This document shows positions 20,236-32,989 of a stretch of DNA of 64,000 nt, one piece after another. Each line of letters begins with the position of its first letter. The stretch's first letter is position 1. Below the pieces are notes generated by a model, which ran no database searches, was not told the DNA's origin, and worked only from the letters and a program-made list of their open reading frames with translations. This DNA comes from Symsagittifera roscoffensis. Taxonomy: Eukaryota > Xenacoelomorpha > Acoela > Convolutidae. Position numbers and translations under genes: made by a program. The stretch spans positions 5,665,209 through 5,729,208 of the forward strand of contig NC_087065.1 of the NCBI RefSeq assembly GCF_963678635.1, written 5' to 3'.

Positions 20236-22969
20236 CAAAATACTTTTTTGCAATCATCAACTCAGCTCCAAGCAGTTATAGCGGAATTTAGTAGATCCAA
20301 ATAGCTCAATTGGACAAAACTCATTACTTTGCAGGTTCTTTGGGACCAAAGAGAACGACTTATTTATTTTTAACAGAAAATATTGATGAATGGTTCCCCA
20401 AAAACTACAAAAAATTGATCATTTGTGTGGATTCTACGCAATTTATTCAGCTTTTTTTTCTTTTTAAATTCTTCCAGAAGAACTTGAATATTATCAGTGA
20501 TGTTATTGTTTTGAATTTGATAGTACTTTTCTTTGAAAGTGCATTTTTTGTAGGTGTAAACTTTTGCAGTACGTTTACTATACGATGTAGTGAATTGCTT
20601 ATTTATTTATGTAATTTAACTCTTTAAATTCCCTAATTTTTCTAAAACAAAGCATCTAAGCATTTCACTTTTTGGTGAAATACACGAGAATGATGATAGA
20701 ATATGGATCTTCTAGTCCCCCAATTGAAAGAATTAACGATAGAAAAGATAAATTTACGAAAATCGTAACCAACTTCTAATAAAAGATATAATCTTCCTAA
20801 AAAAATTACTCCTAGGAAGATTTCCTGAAAAAGATAGAAAAATTTTTATACAATGATTTCAGTCACAAACATATATATGATACTATATCTTTCTCAGAGT
20901 AAACTTTTACCCGGGCAGAGCAAATGACAAAAATGGATGATAATATTTGGAAACTTTAAAAATTTATAAAAAATTTCTTCAGTTTATGGTCCCATGCTCT
21001 AAATCGAAACTTCAGTTTTGTCGAAACTTACCAACTGAGATTTACCAACCAAAATTTTTTCTCTTCGATTTTTTAAGATAAAATTGTTTTTTCAAGAAAA
21101 AATGTATTTGCAAGTGAAACTTGAAAAAAATATTCAAAAAATTTTTCTGAAACCACCATCTGAAACTTACCAGACCGAAGTTTTGCAAGAAAACCCTTAC
21201 CTATCTCAGATCGAAGGAGCTAGCTAAGAAATGCATGTATTGTCAAACTCGAGCTCCAAAAAATTCCGGCGCTAAAATCTTTTTAAAAATTAACATCTTA
21301 CCATATCAAACCTCATATCTTAAACAATGGCAAAACTTATCCCATTACATTGAGCGTCTATAACTATTATATAGAGAAATCTATACACTATGTTAATACA
21401 TGTAAATTTCGGTTGCCGAAAAATTTTTCTGGAACTTACCATCTTACTCTGAGAAAGATAGAGAAATTGTCATACAAAAATGTTGGTCACAAAAAGATTT
21501 ATGATACTTAACTCTTTCAATGTAAACTTTTGCGGGGGCAGATCAAATGACAAACTTGGCTGAAAATTTTTGGGAAAATTGAAAACTGTAAAAAAATTTC
21601 TTAAAGGTTAAAAACAATAGTAAAACCTATGAACTATCTTAAAACATAAAAAATCTATTCCCTGTCTTATTACATAGCTTGGAGACCCGATGTTCTATTC
21701 CCTATCATAATAGATCGGGGTCTCCAATCACCAGCCCCTCACTCTCCCACTAACATATACTACTAGAAATTTTCTAGTAAGACGACAATTTCTAACAAAC
21801 GGTAAATCTTTTACCCTTTTAAAATTTTGTGACCAAGCTGGGCTCTCATCCCAAGTTTTTCTTTTCCACTAATTTCAAGGGTACCAAAAAAACAATTTTT
21901 ACTCTCGCGCTCAGATGCCTGAAAACAGACTTAATTTAATTCTCTCAAATGATGTATTCAGGAAAAAAGAGTTCTTCATTTGCAATTGTGTACGTGTGAT
22001 GACTTGGAAACAGTTTATTTAAAAATTTTGATTAGTTTTATTATAAACATTAGCCAAATTTATCGTATGTTAGCACGCACTAATACTGTTCTTAGTTCAG
22101 GACTGGCAAAAAAATATTATTTGTCCAAATGCCACTTTCCCGAACTTTTCAAACTGCAATGCTTATTTGAGGTGCTGTTGCGTAAATAAAAAGAGACAAA
22201 TTGACAAACTGAAGAGGGCATTATAGTTTTTGATATTTAGCTGGGGCCGCTATAGTGGAAAACATAATCCAAAAACCTGTATACACGTGTTGACCTTCAT
22301 ACACCGACAAAGCTCATCATACAGTTCCATACATCAAGTGTATGGAAAAATGCGTCTCATACATTTTTCGTACCAGTTCGAAAAATGGTAGAAAAAAATA
22401 GAAACTAATTTCTGCGGCTGTTTGATCCTGATAAAACAGCCTGGTGATGAAAAAATCGAGGAATTTGGTTTAAAAAAAAGCTTATCATACAATTTCTATA
22501 TCTGGAAACTATTTGACTGGAAATTTTTTAATGGCGACAAAAGTTTTTCCAAGTACATTAGAAATAATCATATTTTTTTTGTTTTTTGTACTCTAACAAA
22601 CATTTAAAAAAAAGTTTTGCAGCCGAATTTGTTTTTTTGTGAGCATAACGTAGTCCTCGTGCATAACGTAGTCCACTAATGTTAGATTTTTTCCTTAGAG
22701 TTGTTTTTCACAAACTATATAACGAAAGTAACAATTTTTTATTGTTTGACAATCTTTTTAAACGATGATTATTTTCAACATTTGATTTTTTAAATTATCA
22801 GTTATTGATTGAGGCATACATAAGCATGCCATTTTTAGGAAATAAAAAAATTTCAGCCAGTTTTCAAAAAAAGTTATAAGGCAAAAAGGAAAAAACTTTT
22901 ACATTAGTGTATGCAGGACTACGTTAAGTACACAAAAAAATAAACTTGCCTGAAAAAAAAGTTTTCTAA
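20236..22969. other. AT-rich duplicated stretch without a clear gene
   Basis: Conserved with 38,569-41,290. It contains an open frame at 20,310-20,627 that is broken in the other copy, several related words (gaaacttaccatctgag) and a hairpin at about 21,682-21,726 whose arms ggagacccgat and atcggggtctcc enclose about 22 bp. I see no domain in any frame. Confidence 0.45.
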
Positions 22970-23014
22970 ATGTTTCATTACGAGGTCGAAATATGCATTC
23001 TCTGCCTTGTAAGT

Positions 23015-23362
23015 GGAATCCGCAACAGGACAAAATCAGATTTGTCGCGGAATCTTCAACATTGCTACTTTTCTTTGATCTCGTATGCTGTTTTGGATTT
23101 CACAAACAAGTACCTAAATCATTGTACTGCTCAAAATTGCTCCAATTATAGGCAAAAATGCGGAATCCGCAAGAGTATTTGCGGAATCCAGAACATTTTG
23201 TGGAATCCACAAATAAATGACAAAACATTTGTATCGTTAAATTGAGCTGTTGCCGAATCCGGAACTCTAAGTGGAATCCGCAAATTATCAGTGGAATCCG
23301 CAAATTATAAATGGAATCCGCAAATTGTAAGTGGAATCCGCAGTATGTAAGTGGATTCCGAA
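23015..23362. repeat. GGAATCCGC palindromic repeat cluster, copy 1
   Basis: About ten copies of the 11-bp palindrome GCGGAATCCGC or close variants, spaced about 19-35 bp, usually followed by aaattataagt or aacag. The same motif clusters at 41,336-41,585 and 42,190-42,550, and single paired copies lie in each SET-gene unit (about 48,279, 50,519, 54,201) and at 55,553. Confidence 0.8.
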
Positions 23363-23494
23363 TTTTTTTTTTGCGCTTTCTATTTTCATATGTGATTATA
23401 TGTTGTAACGTTTTAATTTATATCTTTGATTTTCTACAGGTGTTCACCAACAACGGTTCAACAACAATACTTGACATCTACCAGTCTCAATTCG

Positions 23495-23672
23495 ATCGTA
23501 ACTTCGATCTCAGCAACTTCGTCACCAACTTCAATCTCAATTCCTGTAACCCAACGTCGTTGCCAATTCCTGTAACCCATTTTCAATCTCGGTTCCTGTA
23601 ACCAAACTTCGATACCGATTACTGTAACCCAACTTCGATCCCAATTCCTGCCATCAATCTCAATTCCTGGTA
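23495..23672. repeat. CAATTCCTGTAACCC tandem repeat
   Basis: Degenerate units of about 27 bp based on aattcctgtaacccaacttc. The minus-strand frame here (23,724-23,458) encodes a monotonous W-V-T-x-I-x-I-E-V pattern that is simply the repeat translated. Copy 2 of the duplication has a shorter version at about 42,655-42,790. Confidence 0.75.
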
Positions 23673-24219
23673 AAGGAACAAATTGAACAAATTTATGAAG
23701 TAGACTCGCATTTAAATTAATCATTTCTTTTCAATCAATTAAATCAATCAAAATAATTGAGCTGTTTTCAAATATAGTTTAATAAGGCAAAATTTTTGGA
23801 AACATATTTTTGTTTTTGCAAATAACCACTTATTTTAGCTGTAGTTGTTCAAGTTTTGTTAATTTTTTTATCCAAAATGGAATTACTCAAATTAGTTTTT
23901 CCTAATAGATCAGTTACTGTCTATGAGCAAATTACACCAAGTAGATAGTTTACTCTTTATGAGCAAATTTGACGGGCCGGCAAATTTTTCAGACCACAAC
24001 ACATACTGCATACAGTGAAAAGAATACGGCAAATTACGTTTAATTTAAAGAGATCAAACAACAACAAACATTCATAAGAAAACAGTCATGACAACAAACA
24101 ATCTAAACAGTTCAAGTTGTTCATTCCAAGTCAGATTGCAGCTAAAATTGTTCTAAAGCGAAGCACAAGAGAATAAAAGAATAAATCATATTTGTTTTTG
24201 GAAATAACCAGCCACATAC

Positions 24220-25492
24220 CAAAAAATCTTCTTCAGCAAGCTCCGACAATACAGAAGGCATTCTCAGTGTGACATCCGCATTTTCGTTGGAACTCAATCC
24301 AGCAAGTGCTCGTTTCCTGGAATAATCGAATTTCAAATATTCAACACGAAAGTTTTTGCCGGCGCGCAAGATAGTTGATCCTAGCTAAAATCACAAAATA
24401 GAATACGGTGTATGCATAGAATATGGTAAATTAAATACCAATAAAAATAGGATTCAGTTGCATCCGGAAATGCATTATATTTTTCAGGATATCCGATAAA
24501 ATCGATGATCATACAGAAGATATGGATAGTTGGATGTGATTAACTAGTAGATTAATTACACATTTGATTAGTTACTTGATAAATTCACCTGTATTACACC
24601 GTTGATGCATGGAGCAAACTTCAGGAGAATGTCACTTTCTGGCAACTCAAAATAATCAAGGCGACTCAAAATATCTTCCTGCGGTTTTTCTTCCTGGTTT
24701 GTTTATTTTTGGCCTTGAGCTCTGAGCGTTTTTGTCCGGGTCTAGATTTCTCAGCATCCGTAATCATTAATTTTCTGAAATCGTCTGGCAGTGATTCTCC
24801 GTTGACTCGTTTCCTTGAATCGCCTTGTGACTCGTTTCTCAACTCGGAGTACCTAACTTATAAACTGCCACTGCATGATGGTACATTCCCAGCAGTATCC
24901 TGAGGTTTGTCGACCAAACGAACCATGCACTGGGACACGAAAGGGTCGTTGATGATGATAATCCCTTTATTGACACTCCCAGCATGTTCGAAACAGACCA
25001 TCGAGTCCCTGTGCAGCCGTCTGGGGTTGAACGATTTTTTTATCTTTTCTCGAAATCCGCCTTCTGCGGATGATACATGTATCATTGTCTTTATGGACTT
25101 TTCTTATATTCCATGCTGTTGCGTTTTTTCTTCTGTCTTCTGGGACCCTGAAGATGGCACTTCCCGGAAAATCAGACCATTTAATCTTTACGCACCAATC
25201 GCTGATGAATGCTAAAATTACAGCACTTTCCTAGATGGAAGTGACGGCATCGAGGACTTGAACTTAGCATGATGACAAGAATGAAAGACTCTAAAATATG
25301 ACTGAGCTGAGAAGCGATTGAATGATTGAAATGAAATGAACCTTGGTTCAAGATTTGGCTAATGATAGTTTCCCTGATAATGACGGCTTTACTGAGAAGA
25401 AGATACCCCAGAAAATTCAGTACTTCCATTTTGAATACTTCCATTAAATGAAGCTCGAGGACAGGTACAATTTTGTCAAACTTTAATCGCAA
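24220..25492 (-). pseudogene. Gene D copy 1 (spliced, unknown function), broken
   Basis: Minus-strand gene. The long exon runs from about 25,492 to 24,589 and ends at donor CAG|GTGAAT. The intron is 24,381-24,588 (208 bp, acceptor CTAG). The next exon is 24,220-24,380 (161 bp) and ends at GTATGT. The same splice sites are kept in copy 2 (43,760-45,050), which argues that the gene is real. The second exon encodes a segment containing FRVEYLKFDYSRKR and ending in VLSELAEEDFL. The end of the long exon has a basic stretch, then LDYFELPESDILLKFAP. Frame breaks and an in-frame TAA near 24,855 show decay. I do not recognise the family. Fragments of this gene also begin the SET units at 48,651 and 50,905. 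Confidence 0.55.
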
Positions 25493-25806
25493 ATTTATTC
25501 GAAAAAGGAGAAAGTCCGTGCATAAGAGAGTTTCGCGATGTTAAAATCAAAAGACAACTTCTTGATCAGTATCTCAAAGGTATATATAGTCTCACATCAC
25601 AATATGGAATATACACAATAGAAATCAGATCACCAAATGCATTTCATGACAGATATCTTATTTAAACTGATGATGTAGATATTGAACTTTCAAAACTTTT
25701 TACACAAAACATTAAAAGCATACAACACCAAAACTCAAAAACAGCAAACTCAATATTCATAAATTTTATATTCTCACTTATCTATAGCTATTTATCTATA
25801 TTAGAA

Positions 25807-26688
25807 TTGAATGAACCTCAAGGCGATTCACCAACTCAAACATCTCGACATACAATTGTACGACAGGAAATACACATATTTTCGAAATTATTAAATGCAA
25901 TCCGAGACGATCTAACAAAAAATGAAAATACACAACATGTTAGACACGGATTAAAAAATATATTAGCATGGTTCATAATCGATTATTTTAGTCACAAAAT
26001 TAATCTCAAAACAAGAAAAAATTTTAGACCACAAAATACAGATGACGAAACCGTACTAGCAGAACAATCAGGTTATGTTTGGGACCCTGAGTGGTCTCAC
26101 GAATCGTTTATTAACATACCAACAGATATAACAAGTCAAGCAATTAGCACTATCTCTATTAACAAAGATTATGTTAGACCATACCCACTAATAGATGACG
26201 CAACACCTTTAAACTATAATTCATTCTTCCCTGAAAGAACAGGAAAAAATAGTTTAGATTCTACATTTATAAATGATGATAACTTAAATGAAACAAGAAA
26301 TCTCACACAACAAGATATACAAACCCCATCACATTTTGTAAGCGAAGAAATTGTTGAAACAATAACAACAACAGAAGCACAACGAAGCATTTCACCCATT
26401 CAACCCAATTTTACAACTCCAAAATTAAAAAACTCAACACTACAACAAACAATCACACAATCCACAGTAAAAACCTCTGTTGCACAAAAATATTCGCAAA
26501 TGGATTATCCAATGTTCCGACCAGTAACAAAACCATCATACAAACAACAAAAATCACATAAAAACAATTTTGCAGTACATAATTACAACCATATAAATGG
26601 ACAAAAAACAACAAAACCTAAAAAAATACTCAAAACTCCTTCTTTTCACAAAATCAAAATATACCACAAACGACTTCAAATTCAGTAA
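25807..26688 (+). pseudogene. Gag-like N-terminal frame of the errantivirus-like relic
   Basis: Open for 293 codons but entered without an ATG (first codon TTG). Recognisable coding text starts about 320 bp upstream, interrupted by a TAA at 25,662 and a frameshift, so the frame is a fragment. It is Asn-, Thr- and Gln-rich with an acidic early part and a basic C-terminus. The first 126 codons are repeated almost unchanged at 45,365-45,742. Confidence 0.6.
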
Positions 26689-26717
26689 GTTTTTGTGATC
26701 AACCACGATCCTCGCAA

Positions 26718-27965
26718 GTGGAAATTACCAATTTTTTCAACAAATTAAAAATAATACAAATAAATACCATACCAGAAATCAATCTTATTATAATGCACAA
26801 TATTTTTTTCCATCAGATGATGAAGAATACTATAATCGAGGTCATCAGAGATTTTATTCAAGCCAAAGAACTCGTTCTTACAGTACTGACCAACCAGATA
26901 TTTTCAAACCATACACACGAAACGAACAAATACGACAACCTAGAAACAATCCAACATCTTACAACAATAATTTCCAACAACGAAACCCAGTTAACACACA
27001 ATCATACTCAAATGCTTAACGAAATTCCACTGCCATATTATTTACAACAACATGAAATAACAAAAAGCCTTACAAACAACACTTACAAATCTTTCTCAAA
27101 TGCCACATGCCGCAGAATCACTACAAATGACTTTGAATCCATACCTAATGGGTGGATCATCATTATCATCAAATAAACCACTAATGGTATTCACAGGCAC
27201 AGATCCTGAATACTCTGTAGACGATAACCTAAACGCAGTCACAGCAAATTTAATTTCAAATATAGGACCTGAATCAGTAAACATGCCTCTACATCAAAAT
27301 TGGATACATATTGGATATACAGACGCACAGCTTTAATCCAAACCACACTTGACGGCGCAGCCCAAAAATGGTTTTCAGTTTTACCAATAGAAATGAAATC
27401 AGATTGGAAAAGATTCACACAGGAATTCTCAAAAATGTTTGATTCAGAAAGAAACAAACAACATCAAAGAGTTTTATGCAATGAAATTTGTAGACTACCC
27501 AATGAAACCAAACAAAAAAAAACTTGCAGTAAGAATAGAAACACTAGTCCGAAAAGCGTACTCACTCAATACTGAAGATTATAAAAATACAAAGCTGACA
27601 GAAATCCTAATGATGACTCTAACACCTCAATTGCGAAAAATAGCAATAAAAAAGAGCATCGCTCAATTCCTCAATCCGAGAACCAGATTTAGACTTTAGA
27701 AAACTAGTAGATAAACTAGAATCAGCAGAGATCATTATGAAATTAGAAAAAACGGAATACCTGAAGTTACAATATGTGAACAACATCCAAACTAACACCT
27801 CACAATTAAACAATATCAACAACTCTGATACAGATTTATCCGAAAAATTCACTAAAAATTTGAATACTTACGAGAAAAACCCGAATTTCAAAGGCAAACC
27901 ATCATTCAAAAAATGATGTAATTAATGTCGGCGATACGGACACAGCATTACTGAATGCAGACAAA
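26718..27965 (+). pseudogene. Gag capsid region and zinc-knuckle remnant
   Basis: Pieces in shifting frames (27,100-27,336, 27,300-27,575, 27,439-27,699) give a capsid-like stretch with FTGTDPEYSVDD, then LDGAAQKWF, which is the typical gypsy-type gag pattern with W before F. A CCHC knuckle (C-x2-C-x4-H-x4-C) follows at about 27,917-27,961, with a TGA just before it and a TAA inside it. The gag is therefore dead. Confidence 0.65.
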
Positions 27966-28650
27966 AAGCAACAAGATAACCAAAATAAACCACAAAAATA
28001 GAGAGAACCCAATAAATCATTTCATCAATACATAAAAAAAGATCAATATTTACCCAACAAAAACATTCATAGTAACAATAGTTCAGGGAAAACACTTCCA
28101 AATAACTCCAAGTACAAATAACTCCAAGGATAACTCCAAGGATAATAACTTCCAAATAACTCCAAGGATATTCTCCACATCATCATACCAAAAAAATTCA
28201 CGAAATTTCTCACAAAAAAGATATAGTCGATCACATAGTCGAAATAGTCAATATCGAAATAACTATTCAAGATCAAACTCCAACCAACCTGATTTTTCGT
28301 TTGATGCCAGTTCACATTCAAATTCTAGAAATGGAAATTATTCAAGTAATCGATCAGGAAACTCGTCATACAATCGATATAGAAATTATTCCAACGATAG
28401 GAAGAGAAACTATTCAAATAACCGAAACACTAGATTTCAAAATAATCGATCACGCGATTATTCTAACAACAGATCAACAAATAATAATTATCAAACTAGA
28501 TCACGCGATAATTCACAGTATAAAAATTCGAGTTGTAACAATAGACAAAGCAACTACTCTCAGTCACCACATAGGTAGAACACACGTTATCAAAATTCAA
28601 AACAAAGTTATAGGAATAGTACACCTAAACATCAAAGGGAAATAAATCAA
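27966..28650 (+). pseudogene. Arg/Asn/Ser-rich gag tail
   Basis: Repeated RNYSNN-, SRSNS- and NRS-like codons in changing frames encode a low-complexity basic tail of the nucleocapsid region. The short tandem word ataactccaag repeats several times at 28,100-28,170. The minus-strand frames here (28,155-27,922 and 28,321-28,067) are shadows of it. Confidence 0.5.
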
Positions 28651-28784
28651 GTACAATCAATTGAGGAAACTCAACCAGACACCCTGGTATTGACAATAAC
28701 AAAAGCACAGAACTCCAATTAAATCACATCAATTGCGAATCCACAGATAGCGAAAGTGACACAGAAAACTCAACTTCAACTAAC

Positions 28785-29654
28785 TTGATAAATGTTGAAA
28801 ATGACAACGAACCTATTATATACGAACAACCGATATATTCTCATATCTATCAAAACCATGATCATTTTCTTTTAATTTATTATACAAGACCTATATCCAA
28901 TAATACAACAAAGGAAAAAATAGGAGAAAAAGTAGAAGAAAAAACAGAAGAAAAATCCACAGAACGCTCAAGCACAAATAACATTTATCAAAACATACCT
29001 AAAGAACCGCAGTTACAAAAACAAAAAATCTGGACAATCCCATTTCTTCTAGAAAAACCAAAATCCAAACAATTCCAAACACCAGACTTTAGATTTTCTA
29101 GTAGATTCCGGAGCAGAATCAAATGTCATCAACATTCCCACTTGCGACGAAATAAAAATTCTACACCCAAAATCAATACCCTTCAAAACAACAAGCAGAC
29201 TAGTAACCGCACAAGGATCAACCTCAACAAATTAAGAAAAACCCAACTTTTCCTTGTTCCCACCCGAACAATGGAACAAAACAAACTCATGAGCAAACCA
29301 TTCAAACAAACCTTCCACATCAGTGATATAAAAAATAATATCATTGGATTACCATTTATTACTCAATATATACCAACGATAAAAATTTTAAATAGCAGAA
29401 TTCATATAAAAGATAAATACACAAGAATGAAAAACACAGCTTTCACCCTTTTTCAGAGAATTAACAAACAACCACCATTTTTCTCTAAATTTTACCCCAT
29501 TTACAATCAGGAACGGAAATACCTAAAACCACTATCAGGAAATGTGTATAACTTCTCAATTAAACAACTTCACCATTATGATGAAGAACACAAAAACAAC
29601 ATCTCTTTATGTCTGACCTTGAATTCAGACCAATTCACAAATTTTTCCGAGTAA
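28785..29654 (+). pseudogene. Protease region of pol, frameshifted
   Basis: A retropepsin active-site word, D-S-G-A, is encoded at 29,104-29,115, preceded by hydrophobic residues and followed by an N-V-I-N segment. It is out of frame with the 289-codon open frame that covers the region, which marks a frameshift on each side. The C-terminal part (residues about 160-289) reads like the linker to reverse transcriptase, with an SDIKNNIIGLPFI-type flap segment. Confidence 0.6.
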
Positions 29655-30189
29655 CAATTTCATCTATTTAATACATGAAAGACTCAAACTCTGATATGAT
29701 TTCTCTACACATATATAACAATTCTCCATATAAAAAAACCTTACCTCTAGGACTCTTAGGTTATTGTGAAACTAACGCAACCATTTTTCCCACAAAAGAA
29801 ATGGCGTATAGAGTAAATAGTGTTTTACAACTAGTAGATATATGTCAATGAACAATTCTTGACGAAGACTTGTCAATTAACAATATTTTCAAAAATGAAA
29901 AACGAAGCACAGATTATTTCACAAAGACAGCTTCTTTTAAACCAACATTTCAACTATCAAAATACACACAAGAACAACAAAAGTTCTTAACAATGTTTGA
30001 TTTCCAACACTCTCAGATAACACAAAAAGAGTTTGAACAATTAGCTGACTTATTTTTAAAATACGCAATAGTTTACGCAACATCTAAATTCGATGTAGGA
30101 AAAGTAAATTCATCATTCAAATTCAACAACGAGCAAGTAAAGTCCCAATTCACTTGCAAGACAAAGTCAACCTATTACTCGAAATACTA

Positions 30190-30880
30190 GAACAATATGT
30201 AATCATCTCTCCAGTAAATAAAAAAGAACAGCCAAAAGGTAACCCATTCATAAGTCCCGTTATCATTTTAGCAAAAAGAAAAACAATAAAAAATAGTTCT
30301 AGATGCAAGATACCTCAATTCACTTATTGATGAATCTAAATTTAATTGGCCTATCGAACCAATTCAAGTAATTCTCACAAAAGTAAACGGTAAATATTTC
30401 ACAATAGCAGATATGAATAGTGCATTTAATCAAATGCCGATAGACAAACAATCAAGAAGATTAACACAATTCGTTATTGGAAATCTTCAAAACGAATTCA
30501 ACAGATTAATCTATGGAATTTCCATAGGACCAGCAGCATTTTCAGCATTTATGAGTAAAATTTTCAGACCACTAATACTCAAGGAAAGTGCAATCACATA
30601 GTTGGACGATGATTTATTCAATCACAAACAAAAAAAGAAATGTTCATTGTCTTAGAAAAACATCATCAATTATTATTACCAGAAAACAAGATGACAGCTC
30701 GAGATAAATCACATTTTTTCTAACACGAGTAAAATTCCTCGGACATACTATAGAAAGAAACACTATAACTCCATTAAAATCTCGCATAGATGTAATCCAA
30801 AAACTCCAACCACCTTCAAATAAGAAGAAAATACAAGAATTTCTTGGAATGTTAAACTTCTTAAGTAAATACGTATACAA
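30190..30880 (+). pseudogene. Reverse transcriptase remnant
   Basis: The 30,413-30,601 frame carries typical gypsy-type RT text: ADMNSAFNQMP, then YGISIGPAAFSAFMS. The catalytic box that should read Y-L-D-D reads stop-L-D-D (TAG at 30,599-30,601). Upstream (30,190-30,410) and downstream pieces, including TRVKFLGHTIE and EFLGMLNFLSKYV in other frames, complete the palm, thumb and connection order. The enzyme cannot be made. Confidence 0.8.
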
Positions 30881-31019
30881 AATGCAGCTATAATTAAGAC
30901 CATTTTACAACATCTTTAGACAGCAGAATCATTTTGAATGGAAAACAGAACATCAGAAATAACTTCAAGAGATAAAAACTCTTCTCACAGAACAATTATC
31001 AAACACTATTCCAGATCCC

Positions 31020-31410
31020 GATCAACCATTTTATGCCATGTGCGACGCCTCCAATTTTGGCATCGGCGCAGCATTATTACAATCTCAAAATGGAACAAAT
31101 AAAATAAACCTCATTTCCGCAAACTCCTGGCTATTCACACAAGCTGAACTTAAACCCTCTACTCTTATGAGAGAATGCATAGCCATAATATATACACTTA
31201 CAGAATTTATTTTTTGAATACTTGGATCTAAACACCCAACAGTTTTATTTACAGGCCATAAACCAATAATCTTTCGTACAAAAAATCAAACCCAGTCAAA
31301 AGAATTATACATTTCAACTAGTTTTAATGAAGCTCCCAAACTTAAATATAGTTTGGACTGCAGGAAAAAACCTCGCACTACCCGATAGTCTCAGTAGAAA
31401 TACACCACCT
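31020..31410 (+). pseudogene. RNase H remnant with catalytic change
   Basis: CDASNFGIGAALLQ carries the first catalytic Asp. The Glu helix (MRECIAIIYTLTE) follows. The T-D-H-K-P motif reads T-G-H-K-P at about 31,250-31,264, so the catalytic Asp is lost. LPDSLSRN marks the end of the domain at about 31,378. A TGA also interrupts the domain near 31,217. Confidence 0.75.
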
Positions 31411-31714
31411 GATATATTAACAAGAAAAACAACAGTTGGAATTCCACAAAATATAAAACTTTTTCCTTGCAAAAGATGAAACCTCACCAAGATTACCATG
31501 CAAATACGCAGTAAAAACTGACATAGACTGACATAGAGAAAAAAAAACAATCTACAACATTTTCCACTATATCTAGATTGTCAAAACAATCACTACGAAG
31601 TAGATTTACTATGAAAATCTACATTCAAACCGATATGCACTATTCAAACCGATATACACTATGACATACACTTAGACAAGAAATTAGACTCTAAAAAGTA
31701 GAATCTTTCACGAA

Positions 31715-32746
31715 ATGTCTTTGACAGAACTTGAAACACACCATCAACTATGCGAACTTGAATGCACACAAATTTTACAATCACTTGCACTAGCAGTACT
31801 TAAAATCCCTCATGCAGGATATTTACTGTCAGGAAACAGATCAAATTTTATTGAATACGAAGGAAATATATTATGGTATTACACTTGTACCAAAAAAAGT
31901 ATCACCTTTATATATGTTTTTGAAGACAACAGATGCTATAGAAGAATCCCAATATTCTACAAAATTAAAGTATATTTTGTTGATACACTCTCCCCAAGAA
32001 CTTGTTTTTGGGTTACAGCAGTCCCATCTGGATCAGAAAATAGCCAGAATGTAGTATAAATAAATCCTGACGAAGATAAATACTATCTTCTCACACCATA
32101 TCCTACATTTATGCAACCACTCAAAAAACTTTCACCAGAAAGCATTAGAGCTATTGGCCGCAACCCCAAAATCGATTTACAATCAATCGGCGTATACACT
32201 AAATCCGACATTCAACATCACATACGAACACAACATTTTCAAGAAATACTCACAAAATTGGACACAAAACAACGACAATCCATAGATCAAAACCTACGCA
32301 AACTTGCAGAAACAGCAGGTTTTTTCGACATATATTCACAAAACTATAGCGGATATTTTAAAGATACAAAAGATTACATGTATCTAAATAGCGAAGCTTA
32401 CAGACCACAAGATATATCACCAATGAATATTTCTAGTTTTGTAAATTTGAAAAACGAACTTCTTGCCTTTCTAGGGTGGCTCTATTACATCTTAGAAAGA
32501 TTGACTATAATATATGCAATGTTTAACTTTCTTGGATTTCTTTTCTCACTCCTAAAAGGAATCTACAATACATGCGCAATACACACACAAGTAAACAAAC
32601 AAGCACGCGTAGCACGCATACTTTTCGCAGGATTTTTTGAAATAGTTTCTACATCAATCAATAAAAAAACTTTTAGACGCTCAAATAAAAGAATACGATA
32701 CGAAGCTATCAACAACACCAAACGCATATCACGAATCACGAATTGA
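31715..32746 (+). pseudogene. Envelope-glycoprotein-like gene
   Basis: Two collinear pieces: 31,715-32,059 (115 codons, several Cys) and 32,111-32,746 (211 codons), separated by a stop near 32,057. The second piece has a long hydrophobic span at residues about 117-148 followed by a basic tail, as expected for a membrane anchor and cytoplasmic end. Its position after pol fits an env gene. The text around RIPIFYK...FVDT and LTPYP reminds me of class III, chuvirus-type glycoproteins that some animal LTR elements have captured. This is family recall and inference, not shown by search. Confidence 0.5.
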
Positions 32747-32989
32747 TACGAATACAATGCCTACAGCACCACAATTACAAAACCTAATCCAGACCCATCC
32801 GTTATCATTGCGGACCTCATAACCTCGAGATTTAATTATCAACAAAGCTCGATTCGACACATATTAACCCAACAACCCAGTATAGAAGACACATACGAAC
32901 AAATTATAGAACAACCACAAACCACTAACTTTCGTTCTCAGAACAACTATCTTCTTAGCCGATGATGAGCCGCCAAGTTAGATCCCTCC

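Larger units (their letters stand above)
17640..26229. repeat. Large segmental duplication, copy 1
   Basis: About 8.6 kb that matches 36,010-45,789 in the same order and orientation, starting near cactttaacaaggca and ending inside the gag frame just after TPLN-NSFF. It carries the F54H12.2-like gene, gene E, AT-rich blocks, the GGAATCCGC repeat and gene D. By eye the gag end is almost identical between copies, while the middle differs by several percent and many indels. Confidence 0.9.

Noticed and set aside
20310-20627. 105-codon plus frame within duplication copy 1
   Set aside because: The equivalent at about 38,660-38,941 is frameshifted and the codon pattern looks AT-driven. A different frame on the opposite strand is open in the other copy.
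23458-23724. Minus-strand frame with W-V-T-x-I-x-I-E-V repeats
   Set aside because: Direct translation of the CAATTCCTGTAACCC tandem repeat; the other copy of the duplication does not keep the frame.
28301-28645. 114-codon frame rich in Ile/Thr/His/Asp
   Set aside because: Off-frame reading of the Arg/Asn/Ser-rich gag tail.
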